Positions 7,164-13,653 of a DNA stretch of 13,653 nucleotides are shown piece after piece. Made by a program: the position numbers and the translations under genes. Position 1 is the first letter of the stretch, and every line of letters starts with the position of its first letter. The notes beneath the pieces are model-generated. The model saw nothing but the letters and a program-made list of their open reading frames with translations, did not search any database and was not told where the DNA came from. Origin of the DNA: Bacteroidales bacterium UBA1192. GTDB taxonomy: Bacteria > Bacteroidota > Bacteroidia > Bacteroidales > Bacteroidaceae. The DNA is taken from contig DBYG01000029.1 in NCBI GenBank assembly GCA_002310175.1, positions 807-14,459 on the forward strand, written 5' to 3'.

Positions 7164-10100
7164 ATGAGAAATTCACTGAAAAGATTGCTGACCATTGCAG
7201 TGATATCATCCATTGTTGGTGGTGATATTGCGGCGCAGGAAAATGTTCCTGTTTTCAGGAACACCAGTTATTCATTTGAGGAGCGTGCCGTTGATTTGGT
7301 TTCACGTCTTACTCTGGAAGAAAAACAGGCGTTGCTCGGCAACAATATGGCTGCTGTGCCACGTTTGGGTATTAAACAATATAATGTATGGAGCGAGGCC
7401 CTTCACGGAGTGCTGTCAGGTGCCAATGCTTCGGTGGGATTACAAGGACCGACATCATTTCCCGGCAGTGTGGCTTTGGGCTCCACATGGGACCCTGAAC
7501 TGTTGGAGTTGGAAGCATCGGTCATAGCCGATGAGGCCCGCGCCATTTTCCAGACAGGTACCAAAGGCCTGACTTTCTGGAGCCCGGTTGTAGAACCCAT
7601 ACGTGACCCTCGCTGGGGACGTACCGGCGAAAGCTACGGTGAGGATCCCTTCCTGGCTGCTGTGATGAGCGGTGGATTCGTGCGTGGTATGATGGGTAGT
7701 GACCCCAATTACTTAAAGGCGGTACCGTGCGCCAAACATTATTTTGCCAATAATAGTGAGTTCGACCGTCATGTGGGTAGTTCCAATATGGACAGTCGGG
7801 ATATGCGCGAGTTTTATCTCTATCCCTACAAAGAACTGATTGAAAAGGACAACCTGCCATCAATCATGTCTTCTTACAACGCTGTGAACCATGTGCCTAC
7901 ATCGGCCAGTGCGCTTTATCTGGATACTATCGCCCGCCGTACATACGGCATGAAAGGATATGTAACAGGTGACTGCGCCGCAATTGAGGATATCTATACA
8001 GGTCATTATTATGTGGAAACAGCAGAAGAGGCAACCGCTGCCGGACTCAAGGCCGGTGTGGACTCTGACTGCGGAAGCGTGTATCAGCGTTTTGCATTGA
8101 GCGCATTAGAGAAGGGTTTGATAACTGAAGCCGATATGGACCGTGCATTGGTGAACATGTTCACCATCCGTATGCGTACCGGTGAGTTTGATCCGCTTAT
8201 TAAGGTGCCGTACGCAAACTTTCCTGCCAGCACAGTAAACTCAGAACGTAGTCAGGCAATAGCCCTGGAGGTGGCTACACGCACTCCGGTCCTGCTTAAG
8301 AATGATAAGGTGGCGGCTACTGAGACCAAGGCTCTGCCTATCAACCTTAATGATATAAAGAGTATAGCTCTGATAGGTCCGCAGGCTGACCGCGTGGAGC
8401 TTGGACCGTACTCCGGTCGTCCCGAGCAGTCCAGCCGTACCAGTCCGTACGCCGGTATAAGCAAGTACATAGCTGACAAGGGGCTGGACATAGAGGTGAC
8501 CCTGGCACAGGGCGGAAGCACCAAGAGCAAGAGTAACCTGCTTTATGTTGCATATTTTGACCTTGAGAAGGCTGACGGTACCAAGACACATCATGACGCC
8601 ACCCAGTACAGCTCATCATCCGAGGGTATAACCGTTGGTTCAGGTATGGGTACTGAGGAGCAGGTACGTTCCATCGATGACGGCTCATGGACAGCATATG
8701 AGAACATTGACCTGATTAATGTGGACAAGATAACCATAGGTGCCAATATTCCCACCGAGGGCGGTATCATTGAGGTTCACGTGGGCTCACCCGAGGGTAA
8801 CCTTATCAGCACCATCGAGGCCACCCGTGCATCGGGCAAGAGGGTAGGCGGAGTATACGGCGCCAGTACTCCCATGGAGGAGAAGGTAAACCGACTGGGT
8901 TACAATGGTCCCCAGACCCTTTATCTTGTTTACAAGGCTCCTGAGGATGAGGAGATTGACAAGGATGTACTTGAGGCCGCACGTAAATCGGATGTAGCCA
9001 TAGTATTCGTGGGAACCGATGAGAACACCGCAACCGAGGAGGCTGACCGTTTGACACTTAACCTGCCGGGCAATCAGGTCAAACTGATCCAGGCAGTGGC
9101 TAAGGAGAACAAGAATACCGTAGTTGTGATGCAGACTCTGGGTTGCGTTGAGGTTGAGGATTTCAAGAACCTTGAGAATGTACCCGGCATTCTGTGGACC
9201 GGCTATAATGGCCAGGCGCAGGGCGCCGCAATACCTATGGTACTGTTTGGCGACGTTACCCCTGGCGGTAAACTTAACGCCACATGGTACAAGTCTGTTA
9301 AGGATCTGCCTCCCATTACAGACTATACGCTGCGTGCCGGTAATGGCAAGCCCGGTCGTACGCTGTGGTACTTTACCAAGCCGGTATCATATGAGTTCGG
9401 TTATGGCCTGAGCTACACCACGTTTGAGTATTCGGACTTTACCGTCAGCAAGAGTTCAATTACTCCCGATGATAAGATAAAAGTAAGCGTAAATGTAAGG
9501 AATACAGGCGATTATGATGGCGATGAGGTGGTGCAGATTTATGTCAGGACTCCCGACAGTCCTGCATCGCTGCAGCGTCCCATCAAGAGGCTCAAGGGAT
9601 TCAAGCGTGTTACCATCCCACGTGGCCAGACCCGCCGCGTAGAGATTGAGATTGACTGCGCTGACCTCTGGTTCTGGGATATGGACAAGGATCGTATCAC
9701 CTATGACTCGGGCCGTTATCTGTTTGAGATAGGTTCATCGTCACAGGATATCCGCGGAACCGTATCGGCCACCATGAACGGTCACTTCACTCCCAGGCTC
9801 AAGACTGTGGTTTCTGACTGCCGGGTATCAGTCCTTGAGATAGGTGAAACTGCTCAGTTCATTACATCAGCAGCACTTACTGATGACTCTTTCCTGGATA
9901 TTGACAAAGCAACGGTGGAGTTTGTAAGCAGCAATCCGAATGTAGCCCAGGTAAGCGAATCAGGTCTGCTCACAGCCAAGGGTTCAGGCATAGCAACAAT
10001 CACCACAATCGTTACATATAATGGACGGAGCGTTACAGACAGCTACTCTGTCAAGGTGAACCCTGATCTTACACTGACAAGCCTCAAGAGCGGCAGCAAG

Positions 10101-10985
10101 TCTCTGCTTAAGGCCGGCCGCAAACAGTACAGCGTGCTGACAAGCAAACCCTCCAAGGTTATCGCCATGGCCAAGGCAAAGAACATTACCGCAACTGTCG
10201 AGCAGGCTGCTAAGGTGCCCGGCACTGCAGTTGTTACCGTTGCCGATCCCATTACCGGCGATGCAGACACCTATATGGTAAACTTCGGTACCAAGGGTAC
10301 ATCCGATGAGTTCAACGGCAGTTCGCTTGGCAAGCAGTGGAGCGTTATCCGCGAAGACAAGGCCGGTTACTCACTCAGCGGCGGCGTGCTGGAGATTACC
10401 GCAGCAGCAGGCGATATCAACGCAGCTGCCGACAACGCACAGAACCTGATTCTGCAGAGTGCAAATACAGACTGGACCATCGAGACCAAGCTGCAGACAT
10501 CGGCCGTACCCGCTGCTCCTGCTCAGAACGCAGGCCTGGTGGCTTATCAGGATGACTCTCACTTTGTCAAGCTGGTTTATGCCGCTCAGGGATTCCGTCG
10601 CGGACAGCAACAGGCTGCTGCAGCTCCTGAGGTAGGAAGCCTGCAGCTCTATGCCGAGGAGAACGGCAGTGCCAAGGCCACTCTGAACGTGCCTCTGGCT
10701 GATGCAGGTGTCAAGGACAATACCATCTGGCTGCGTCTGGTCAAGGCGGGCAGCACTTATACCGCCTTCTATTCGGCCGACGGAAAGAAATGGGTTGAGG
10801 CTGGACAGGTAGATGTTATACTGAAGGATATTCAGGCAGGTGTGATGGCCGCCCTTGGTGCAGCCAACGCCCGTATGGGAAGCATGCGTATGCCGGCCGG
10901 CGGTCAGGGAGTCCCGGCAACTCCTGCAACACAGACCGCTCCGTTCAAGGCAGACTTTGACAGGTTCAGCATAAGCAGTAAATGA
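7164..10985 (+). CDS. Secreted multidomain GH3 glycosidase (beta-xylosidase/beta-glucosidase type) with CBM6-like insertion
   Basis: 1273 residues, much longer than the usual 700-870 of GH3. A signal peptide (about 1-24, no lipobox cysteine) suggests export. The GH3 N-terminal barrel has RWGRTGESYGED (150-161), KH at 191-192, SSYNAVNHVPT and GYVTGDC, where D270 is the predicted nucleophile. The C-terminal GH3 domain is split by an insert of about 460-593 (YENIDLINVDKITIGA, GGIIEVHVGSPEG, LYLVYKAP) that resembles carbohydrate-binding module 6. It resumes with the conserved DRLTLNLPGNQ block (628 onward), which carries an acidic stretch just before it, and ends with FGYGLSYTTF near 745. A fibronectin-III-like domain (about 759-864), a Big_2-like Ig domain (about 881-967), an uncertain beta domain (about 968-1040) and a C-terminal concanavalin-like sandwich (about 1047-1273) follow. 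Xylo-oligosaccharide is the favoured substrate because of the GDCAAIED motif; beta-glucoside is the alternative. Its stop overlaps the next start as ATGA. Confidence 0.93.
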   Translation: MRNSLKRLLTIAVISSIVGGDIAAQENVPVFRNTSYSFEERAVDLVSRLTLEEKQALLGNNMAAVPRLGIKQYNVWSEALHGVLSGANASVGLQGPTSFPGSVALGSTWDPELLELEASVIADEARAIFQTGTKGLTFWSPVVEPIRDPRWGRTGESYGEDPFLAAVMSGGFVRGMMGSDPNYLKAVPCAKHYFANNSEFDRHVGSSNMDSRDMREFYLYPYKELIEKDNLPSIMSSYNAVNHVPTSASALYLDTIARRTYGMKGYVTGDCAAIEDIYTGHYYVETAEEATAAGLKAGVDSDCGSVYQRFALSALEKGLITEADMDRALVNMFTIRMRTGEFDPLIKVPYANFPASTVNSERSQAIALEVATRTPVLLKNDKVAATETKALPINLNDIKSIALIGPQADRVELGPYSGRPEQSSRTSPYAGISKYIADKGLDIEVTLAQGGSTKSKSNLLYVAYFDLEKADGTKTHHDATQYSSSSEGITVGSGMGTEEQVRSIDDGSWTAYENIDLINVDKITIGANIPTEGGIIEVHVGSPEGNLISTIEATRASGKRVGGVYGASTPMEEKVNRLGYNGPQTLYLVYKAPEDEEIDKDVLEAARKSDVAIVFVGTDENTATEEADRLTLNLPGNQVKLIQAVAKENKNTVVVMQTLGCVEVEDFKNLENVPGILWTGYNGQAQGAAIPMVLFGDVTPGGKLNATWYKSVKDLPPITDYTLRAGNGKPGRTLWYFTKPVSYEFGYGLSYTTFEYSDFTVSKSSITPDDKIKVSVNVRNTGDYDGDEVVQIYVRTPDSPASLQRPIKRLKGFKRVTIPRGQTRRVEIEIDCADLWFWDMDKDRITYDSGRYLFEIGSSSQDIRGTVSATMNGHFTPRLKTVVSDCRVSVLEIGETAQFITSAALTDDSFLDIDKATVEFVSSNPNVAQVSESGLLTAKGSGIATITTIVTYNGRSVTDSYSVKVNPDLTLTSLKSGSKSLLKAGRKQYSVLTSKPSKVIAMAKAKNITATVEQAAKVPGTAVVTVADPITGDADTYMVNFGTKGTSDEFNGSSLGKQWSVIREDKAGYSLSGGVLEITAAAGDINAAADNAQNLILQSANTDWTIETKLQTSAVPAAPAQNAGLVAYQDDSHFVKLVYAAQGFRRGQQQAAAAPEVGSLQLYAEENGSAKATLNVPLADAGVKDNTIWLRLVKAGSTYTAFYSADGKKWVEAGQVDVILKDIQAGVMAALGAANARMGSMRMPAGGQGVPATPATQTAPFKADFDRFSISSK

Positions 10986-11728
10986 TCCTTTCGGGGAACA
11001 TACTATCAAAAGTGTCACTGACCATTGCTCTGCTCTGGTCAGCGGCACTTTTTCATATTAATGCCGCAACACCTCAAACGGTGGATGTCAAGCCTTTTGG
11101 GACTGGGCTGGTAATTGCATATTCTGACGGCAGGATCTGTTTTGCCGATGTCCAAAAGCATGTCACGGACAGCATCCGGCTCAAGACAGATATAGCGGGT
11201 ATAGATATCAGGGATGACTATGTACTTGCCGTAACCCCAGACGGCATGGTCTATAAGGCAGAACGTAACGGCAGGAGCCGAAAGCTGTGCCGCAGTAGGA
11301 TAAGCGGTAATGCCGACAGGGTGGTGGGTATAGCCTGTACGAAAGAGAACACCCTTATCCTGACAGAAGGTGGAGTCATATACGGTACCCGGGATTTTGA
11401 AACCTTCACGACTATGGATTTCAACGGTACTTACTACTCATATTATGATGAAACAAGTTTCTGTTCGATAGCGGCATCGGACAACAGTTTCTTCATAGCC
11501 GGAACATATATGAACGGAATGCCCGCGGTCTTTACATCGGCCACGGGCAAGATTTGGAGCGAGCGTACGCTCACCTATACAGAAAACGGTCAGACCCGTC
11601 AGCTGGAACTGCAACCCCTGAGACTGTCATATGACCACAGACATGACCGTTTCGTATTGTCATGCGCTGACGGCTGGCTGTTCTACATGCCGGGCTGCTC
11701 GCACTGCAACTCGCTCACTCGTGAGTAG
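10982..11728 (+). CDS. Uncharacterised secreted protein, propeller-like repeats
   Basis: I do not recognise this 248-residue protein. A signal peptide is likely (about 1-29, with hydrophobic VSLTIALLWSAALFHINA), so it is probably exported. The mature part has at least five similar short beta-strand units: GLVIAYSDGRICFADV, YVLAVTPDGMVYKAE, TLILTEGGVIYGTRD, FFIAGTYMNGMPAVFTS and RFVLSCADGWLFYMP. The element TSATGKIWSE resembles an Asp-box (SxDxGxxW) of BNR/sialidase-type propellers. A small or incomplete beta-propeller is the best guess. The ATG overlaps the GH3 stop (ATGA, 10982-10985), so the two are probably translated together and work in the same compartment; a role in glycan binding or enzyme support is inference. 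Its 3' end overlaps queF on the other strand by 14 bp. The end CSHCNSLTRE may be natural or truncated. Confidence 0.72.
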   Translation: MILSGNILSKVSLTIALLWSAALFHINAATPQTVDVKPFGTGLVIAYSDGRICFADVQKHVTDSIRLKTDIAGIDIRDDYVLAVTPDGMVYKAERNGRSRKLCRSRISGNADRVVGIACTKENTLILTEGGVIYGTRDFETFTTMDFNGTYYSYYDETSFCSIAASDNSFFIAGTYMNGMPAVFTSATGKIWSERTLTYTENGQTRQLELQPLRLSYDHRHDRFVLSCADGWLFYMPGCSHCNSLTRE

Positions 11729-12176
11729 CCATGCGCTGATTGGCCAGTTCCTCAAACCTGGTGCCTGGACGGCCATAGTTGGCATACGGGTAGATTGATA
11801 TTCCGCCACGGGGGACAAAGAATCCGGTCACCTCAATGTACTTGGGGTCCATCAGCTTTATCAGATCCTTCATGATGCGGTTCACGCAGTCCTCATGGAA
11901 CCCGCCGTGATTGCGATAACTGTGCAGGTAAAGTTTAAGAGACTTGCTCTCAACCATCTTTACATCAGGTATATAACTGATACGGATCTCGGCAAAGTCA
12001 GGCTGTCCGGTTATTGGGCACAGGGTGGTGAACTCAGGGCAGTTGAAACGTACCCAGTAGTCATTCTCCCTGTTGAGGTTCTCAAAGGCCTCCAGCAGGC
12101 CGGGATTGTATTCGTTTGAGTATGTGGTCTTGCCGCCAAGCGCGGTCAGGCCCTCTTCTTTTCTGTTTTCAGACAT
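11715..12176 (-). CDS. queF: NADPH-dependent 7-cyano-7-deazaguanine reductase (QueF)
   Basis: 153 residues, the short unimodular QueF type (YkvM-like). It reduces preQ0 to preQ1 in the cytoplasm with two NADPH, the last step before insertion into tRNA during queuosine synthesis. The catalytic cysteine is C53 in FTTLCPITGQPDF, with the general acid D60 in the same motif. The QueF signature ESKSLKLYLHSYRNH (76-90) is complete, and the substrate-binding H94-E95 follow in FHED. Its start overlaps the upstream transporter stop as TAATG (12178-12174), so it is co-translated with the precursor transporter. No queC, queD or queE is in the window, so preQ0 or preQ1 may come from elsewhere in the genome or from outside the cell. 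Its 3' end runs 14 bp into the convergent secreted-protein gene. Confidence 0.96.
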   Translation of the reverse strand: MSENRKEEGLTALGGKTTYSNEYNPGLLEAFENLNRENDYWVRFNCPEFTTLCPITGQPDFAEIRISYIPDVKMVESKSLKLYLHSYRNHGGFHEDCVNRIMKDLIKLMDPKYIEVTGFFVPRGGISIYPYANYGRPGTRFEELANQRMATHE

Positions 12177-12898
12177 TATTCCTGATATTTGAGCTTAAAC
12201 GGATTGTACTTGATGTCATAATCAAAAGTATCGATACCCTCCTTAGACTTGAGGCGGCGTGAGATTATACTTGTTACCGGCAGGATTACAATTTCATAGA
12301 CAGTCTTAACCGTAACCTGTGTAAGCACGATAGACAGTATGGTGGCTATCGGCATGGTGCCCAGGAAAGCCAGCGGATAGAAAATGATGGAGTCCGAGAG
12401 CTCTCCGGCAATTGTTGATACTATGGCACGCCAGCCAAACCCGCGGCCTTTTGTGGCAATCTTCATGGCCGACATCACCCACGCGTTCATGTGGGAGCCA
12501 AGTATGAATGCTATCAATGATGCAATGGTGGTGCGCGGTATAAGTCCGAACAGCCGGTTGAAACTGTCCGCCACCTCCCGGCTGTCGGGATAGATAGGTT
12601 CCGGCAGTATTGTAACAATATGTGCTGCCACAGCCACAAAGGCGCTGAGCCCGAATCCCATCCAGATTACACACATGGCACGGCGGTAGCCATAGACCTC
12701 GGTGAGCAGGTCATTGATGATGTAGGAAATGGGGAATATTATCACCGCAGCTGACAGCTGGAGCGAAGTGTTTCCTACCCGCCACAGACGTGGCACAAAA
12801 AGATTTGATGTGATGAGGCAGACGCAGAACAGTACTGCCAGTACGACAAAGGTGGCGGACACATCCTTCCGCTCCTGAAGGGTTTTGTTCTCAGTCAT
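12176..12898 (-). CDS. yhhQ: Queuosine precursor transporter (YhhQ/VUT family)
   Basis: 240-residue inner-membrane protein of the VUT_1/YhhQ family, with about six or seven hydrophobic segments. The signature NDLLTEVYGYRRA (62-74) carries the conserved D63 and E67, and GELSDS (165-170) and YEIVILPVT mark the second conserved half. Family members import queuosine precursors (preQ0, preQ1 or related bases). It is first in the operon, directly upstream of queF with a TAATG junction, which matches that role and suggests the imported precursor feeds QueF. The start at 12898 is preceded by an A-rich leader without a Shine-Dalgarno sequence. The leader can fold into a preQ1-I-like pseudoknot, so precursor-sensing control is likely but unproven. 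Confidence 0.93.
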   Translation of the reverse strand: MTENKTLQERKDVSATFVVLAVLFCVCLITSNLFVPRLWRVGNTSLQLSAAVIIFPISYIINDLLTEVYGYRRAMCVIWMGFGLSAFVAVAAHIVTILPEPIYPDSREVADSFNRLFGLIPRTTIASLIAFILGSHMNAWVMSAMKIATKGRGFGWRAIVSTIAGELSDSIIFYPLAFLGTMPIATILSIVLTQVTVKTVYEIVILPVTSIISRRLKSKEGIDTFDYDIKYNPFKLKYQE

Positions 12899-12903
12899 TT
12901 TTA

Positions 12904-12932
12904 CTTGTTTTTATAGTGGTTCCAAGCACACT
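12904..12932 (-). promoter_or_regulatory. Candidate preQ1-I-type riboswitch in the yhhQ-queF leader
   Basis: On the minus strand, AGTG (12932-12929) pairs with CACT (12918-12915) as P1 around a 10-base loop, TGCTTGGAAC. CTTG in that loop (12926-12923) pairs with CAAG (12907-12904) after an A-rich linker, ATAAAAA, giving an H-type pseudoknot. The loop length and geometry match the preQ1-I aptamer of Thermoanaerobacter tengcongensis, as I recall its sequence. The three ligand-contacting positions there (U6, C15, A29) correspond to U12928, C12919 and A12908, all conserved. The tail AAAACAAG is identical to that aptamer's tail. It ends 5 bases before the start codon, as expected for translational control. 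Weak points are a P1 of only 4 bp and a linker two bases shorter. A competing hairpin, CAAG-TGTG-CTTG (12934-12923), could be the alternative state. Confidence 0.62.
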
Positions 12933-12935
12933 TGC

Positions 12936-12950
12936 AGCGGTATATCCGCT
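12936..12950 (-). promoter_or_regulatory. Hairpin at the 5' end of the yhhQ leader
   Basis: AGCGG and CCGCT form a perfect 5-bp stem with a 5-base loop (ATATA). It sits at or near the expected transcript start, directly before the pseudoknot. It may stabilise the 5' end or be part of the switch. Confidence 0.4.
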
Positions 12951-12959
12951 ACTCGGCCG

Positions 12960-12967
12960 CAAAAGTA
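12960..12967 (-). promoter_or_regulatory. Putative -7 promoter box of the yhhQ-queF operon
   Basis: The minus strand reads TACTTTTG followed by C, matching TAnnTTTG. It would give a leader of roughly 50-58 nt that contains the hairpin and the pseudoknot. No clear -33 element is seen. Confidence 0.5.
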
Positions 12968-12979
12968 CTGATTTTTCAT

Positions 12980-12987
12980 TACATTTG
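12980..12987 (+). promoter_or_regulatory. Putative -7 promoter box of the DUF4298 gene
   Basis: TACATTTG followed by CC matches TAnnTTTG, about 29 bp before the start at 13017. It is divergent from, and only 12 bp away from, the yhhQ box, so the two promoters may interfere. Confidence 0.5.
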
Positions 12988-13016
12988 CCACATCAAGAAG
13001 CTGACGATTCCAAAAA

Positions 13017-13283
13017 ATGACGCAAATTGAACGTATTGAGCGGATGGAGAACATCCTGGACAGCTTGCAGGAGGCTATCGCTCAAGTAAACACCGCCATG
13101 TCCCGTCTGCGTGAACTGGGACCACAGGCAATGGAGCTGAATGATTATTATGGCAGTCCCGAGTGGTTTGCTGACCTGAAAGCCGATGAAAACGGTCTGT
13201 TACCCGAAGGCTTGAAGCGCGGAGTTCTGTCGGAAGACGGAATCTATGATGTGCTGAATGAATACAAGAGCTTTGATTTGTAG
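13017..13283 (+). CDS. DUF4298 domain protein
   Basis: 88-residue cytoplasmic protein without signal or membrane segment. The N-terminal 38 residues are a charged helix likely to form a coiled coil (MTQIERIERMENILDSL). They are followed by the motif YYGSPEW (44-50) and the block LPEGLKRGVLSEDGIYDVL (62-80), which I recognise as DUF4298. Function is unknown. It has its own promoter box, is divergent from the queuosine operon, and has no partner downstream on the same strand in the window. No Shine-Dalgarno sequence is seen; the ATG follows an A-rich run. Confidence 0.85.
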   Translation: MTQIERIERMENILDSLQEAIAQVNTAMSRLRELGPQAMELNDYYGSPEWFADLKADENGLLPEGLKRGVLSEDGIYDVLNEYKSFDL

Positions 13284-13316
13284 GATATGGGAGTAAGAAT
13301 GGTAAGGAACTTCAGG

Positions 13317-13332
13317 TAACTAATAGTAGTTA
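13317..13332. repeat. Short inverted repeat between DUF4298 gene and toxin remnant
   Basis: TAACTA and TAGTTA form a perfect 6-bp AT-rich stem with a 4-base loop. There is no T-run on either side, so it is only a weak terminator candidate for the converging reading frames. Confidence 0.25.
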
Positions 13333-13335
13333 ATG

Positions 13336-13581
13336 CTATTCCTGATAAACCCTGACTGTATCTATTATTGTCCGTTTAATATCTTCCCAGGAATCCTGGA
13401 TAAAGAGTCTGGGTGTATCCTGCATTTCTGCATCTTCGAAATAGGTCATGCTTAATAAAGCCCTGTACTCCGAGTATTCAGGATACTTGAGTTTACAGAA
13501 CTGTAGAATCTCAGAGAGACTATAGTGTTGAAGCAGTACAAATAAATCATTAAAGTCTTTGGTTGAGTTGCTGCAGTTAAG
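13336..13581 (-). pseudogene. C-terminal remnant of an AbiEii/AbiGii-type nucleotidyltransferase toxin
   Basis: An 81-codon open frame ends at TAG (13338-13336) and is closed upstream by an in-frame TGA at 13584-13582. The translation includes KDFNDLFVLL, HYSLSEIL and the block MTYFEDAEMQDTPRLFIQDS, followed by WEDIKRTIIDTV. This matches the tail of Bacteroidetes AbiEii-family nucleotidyltransferases (kDf-Dly-ll, sltYFdDAe-qpmP, W-e-vK). No suitable start codon lies at its head: the only methionines are in the middle. The catalytic N-terminal two thirds are missing from the 72 bp before the window edge. It is most likely a decayed piece of a toxin-antitoxin gene, though an interruption by something beyond the edge cannot be excluded. 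Confidence 0.68.
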
Positions 13582-13616
13582 TCATATTATCTTGTTATCA
13601 ACTTCGTTTTACTCTC

Positions 13617-13649
13617 GCTCTACCCATACTCTACCCATACTCTACCCAT
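13617..13649. repeat. 11-bp tandem repeat (ACTCTACCCAT) at the window edge
   Basis: Three head-to-tail copies: GCTCTACCCAT, ACTCTACCCAT and ACTCTACCCAT, followed by AGGG at the edge. The array may continue outside the window. It lies about 35 bp from the broken end of the toxin remnant. Confidence 0.8.
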
Positions 13650-13653
13650 AGGG

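Noticed and set aside
10371..11048. 225-residue open frame on the minus strand across the end of the GH3 gene
   Set aside because: It is antisense to well-supported coding sequence, is rich in Ser/Cys/Leu without any family motif, and has no promoter box; a shadow frame.
13387..13399. Palindrome CCAGGA-A-TCCTGG
   Set aside because: It lies inside the toxin remnant's coding frame (residues QDSW) and has no further context; likely chance.

Overview
The window looks like chromosomal DNA of a Bacteroidales bacterium, most likely of the Prevotella/Bacteroides group. The evidence is the Bacteroidetes-type -7 promoter box (TAnnTTTG) in front of seven transcription units, the lack of Shine-Dalgarno sequences before starts, and a typical gene set: MutA, an AspT/YidE-type transporter, a Spy-like Gln/Gly-rich secreted protein, a MATE plus cytidylate-kinase-like pair, and a large secreted GH3 enzyme. 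No tRNA, rRNA, CRISPR array or complete insertion sequence was seen. Species assignment is inference.

Layout. 1-668 (minus): 5' part of mutA, cut by the window edge. 898-2589 (plus): AspT/YidE/YbjL-family membrane transporter with two RCK_C domains. 2629-3768 (minus): rfbB/rmlB without its usual rmlA/C/D partners. 3907-4413 (minus): small secreted Spy/CpxP-like protein, followed by a strong terminator. 4541-7028 (minus): a three-gene operon (MATE exporter, cytidylate-kinase-like protein, YfcE-type phosphoesterase), joined by two ATGA stop/start overlaps. 7164-11728 (plus): a 1273-residue secreted GH3 glycosidase with an inserted CBM6-like domain and extra C-terminal domains, joined by a third ATGA overlap to an unrecognised secreted propeller-like protein. 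11715-12898 (minus): queuosine operon, a YhhQ precursor transporter followed by QueF. 13017-13283 (plus): small DUF4298 protein. 13336-13581 (minus): C-terminal remnant of an AbiEii-like nucleotidyltransferase toxin, next to an 11-bp tandem repeat at the window edge.

The most interesting signal is in the short leader of the yhhQ-queF operon. Between its promoter and start codon, the minus strand can form an H-type pseudoknot (12932-12904). Its geometry matches the preQ1-I riboswitch, and it has U, C and A at the three places that contact the ligand in the Thermoanaerobacter aptamer. The genes behind it import and make queuosine precursors, so a preQ1-sensing switch is a coherent hypothesis.

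Second in interest are the GH3 enzyme and its translationally coupled secreted partner of unknown function, probably a periplasmic or surface pair acting on plant-type polysaccharide. The rest is ordinary housekeeping: propionate/succinate metabolism, dTDP-sugar synthesis, efflux and envelope functions.
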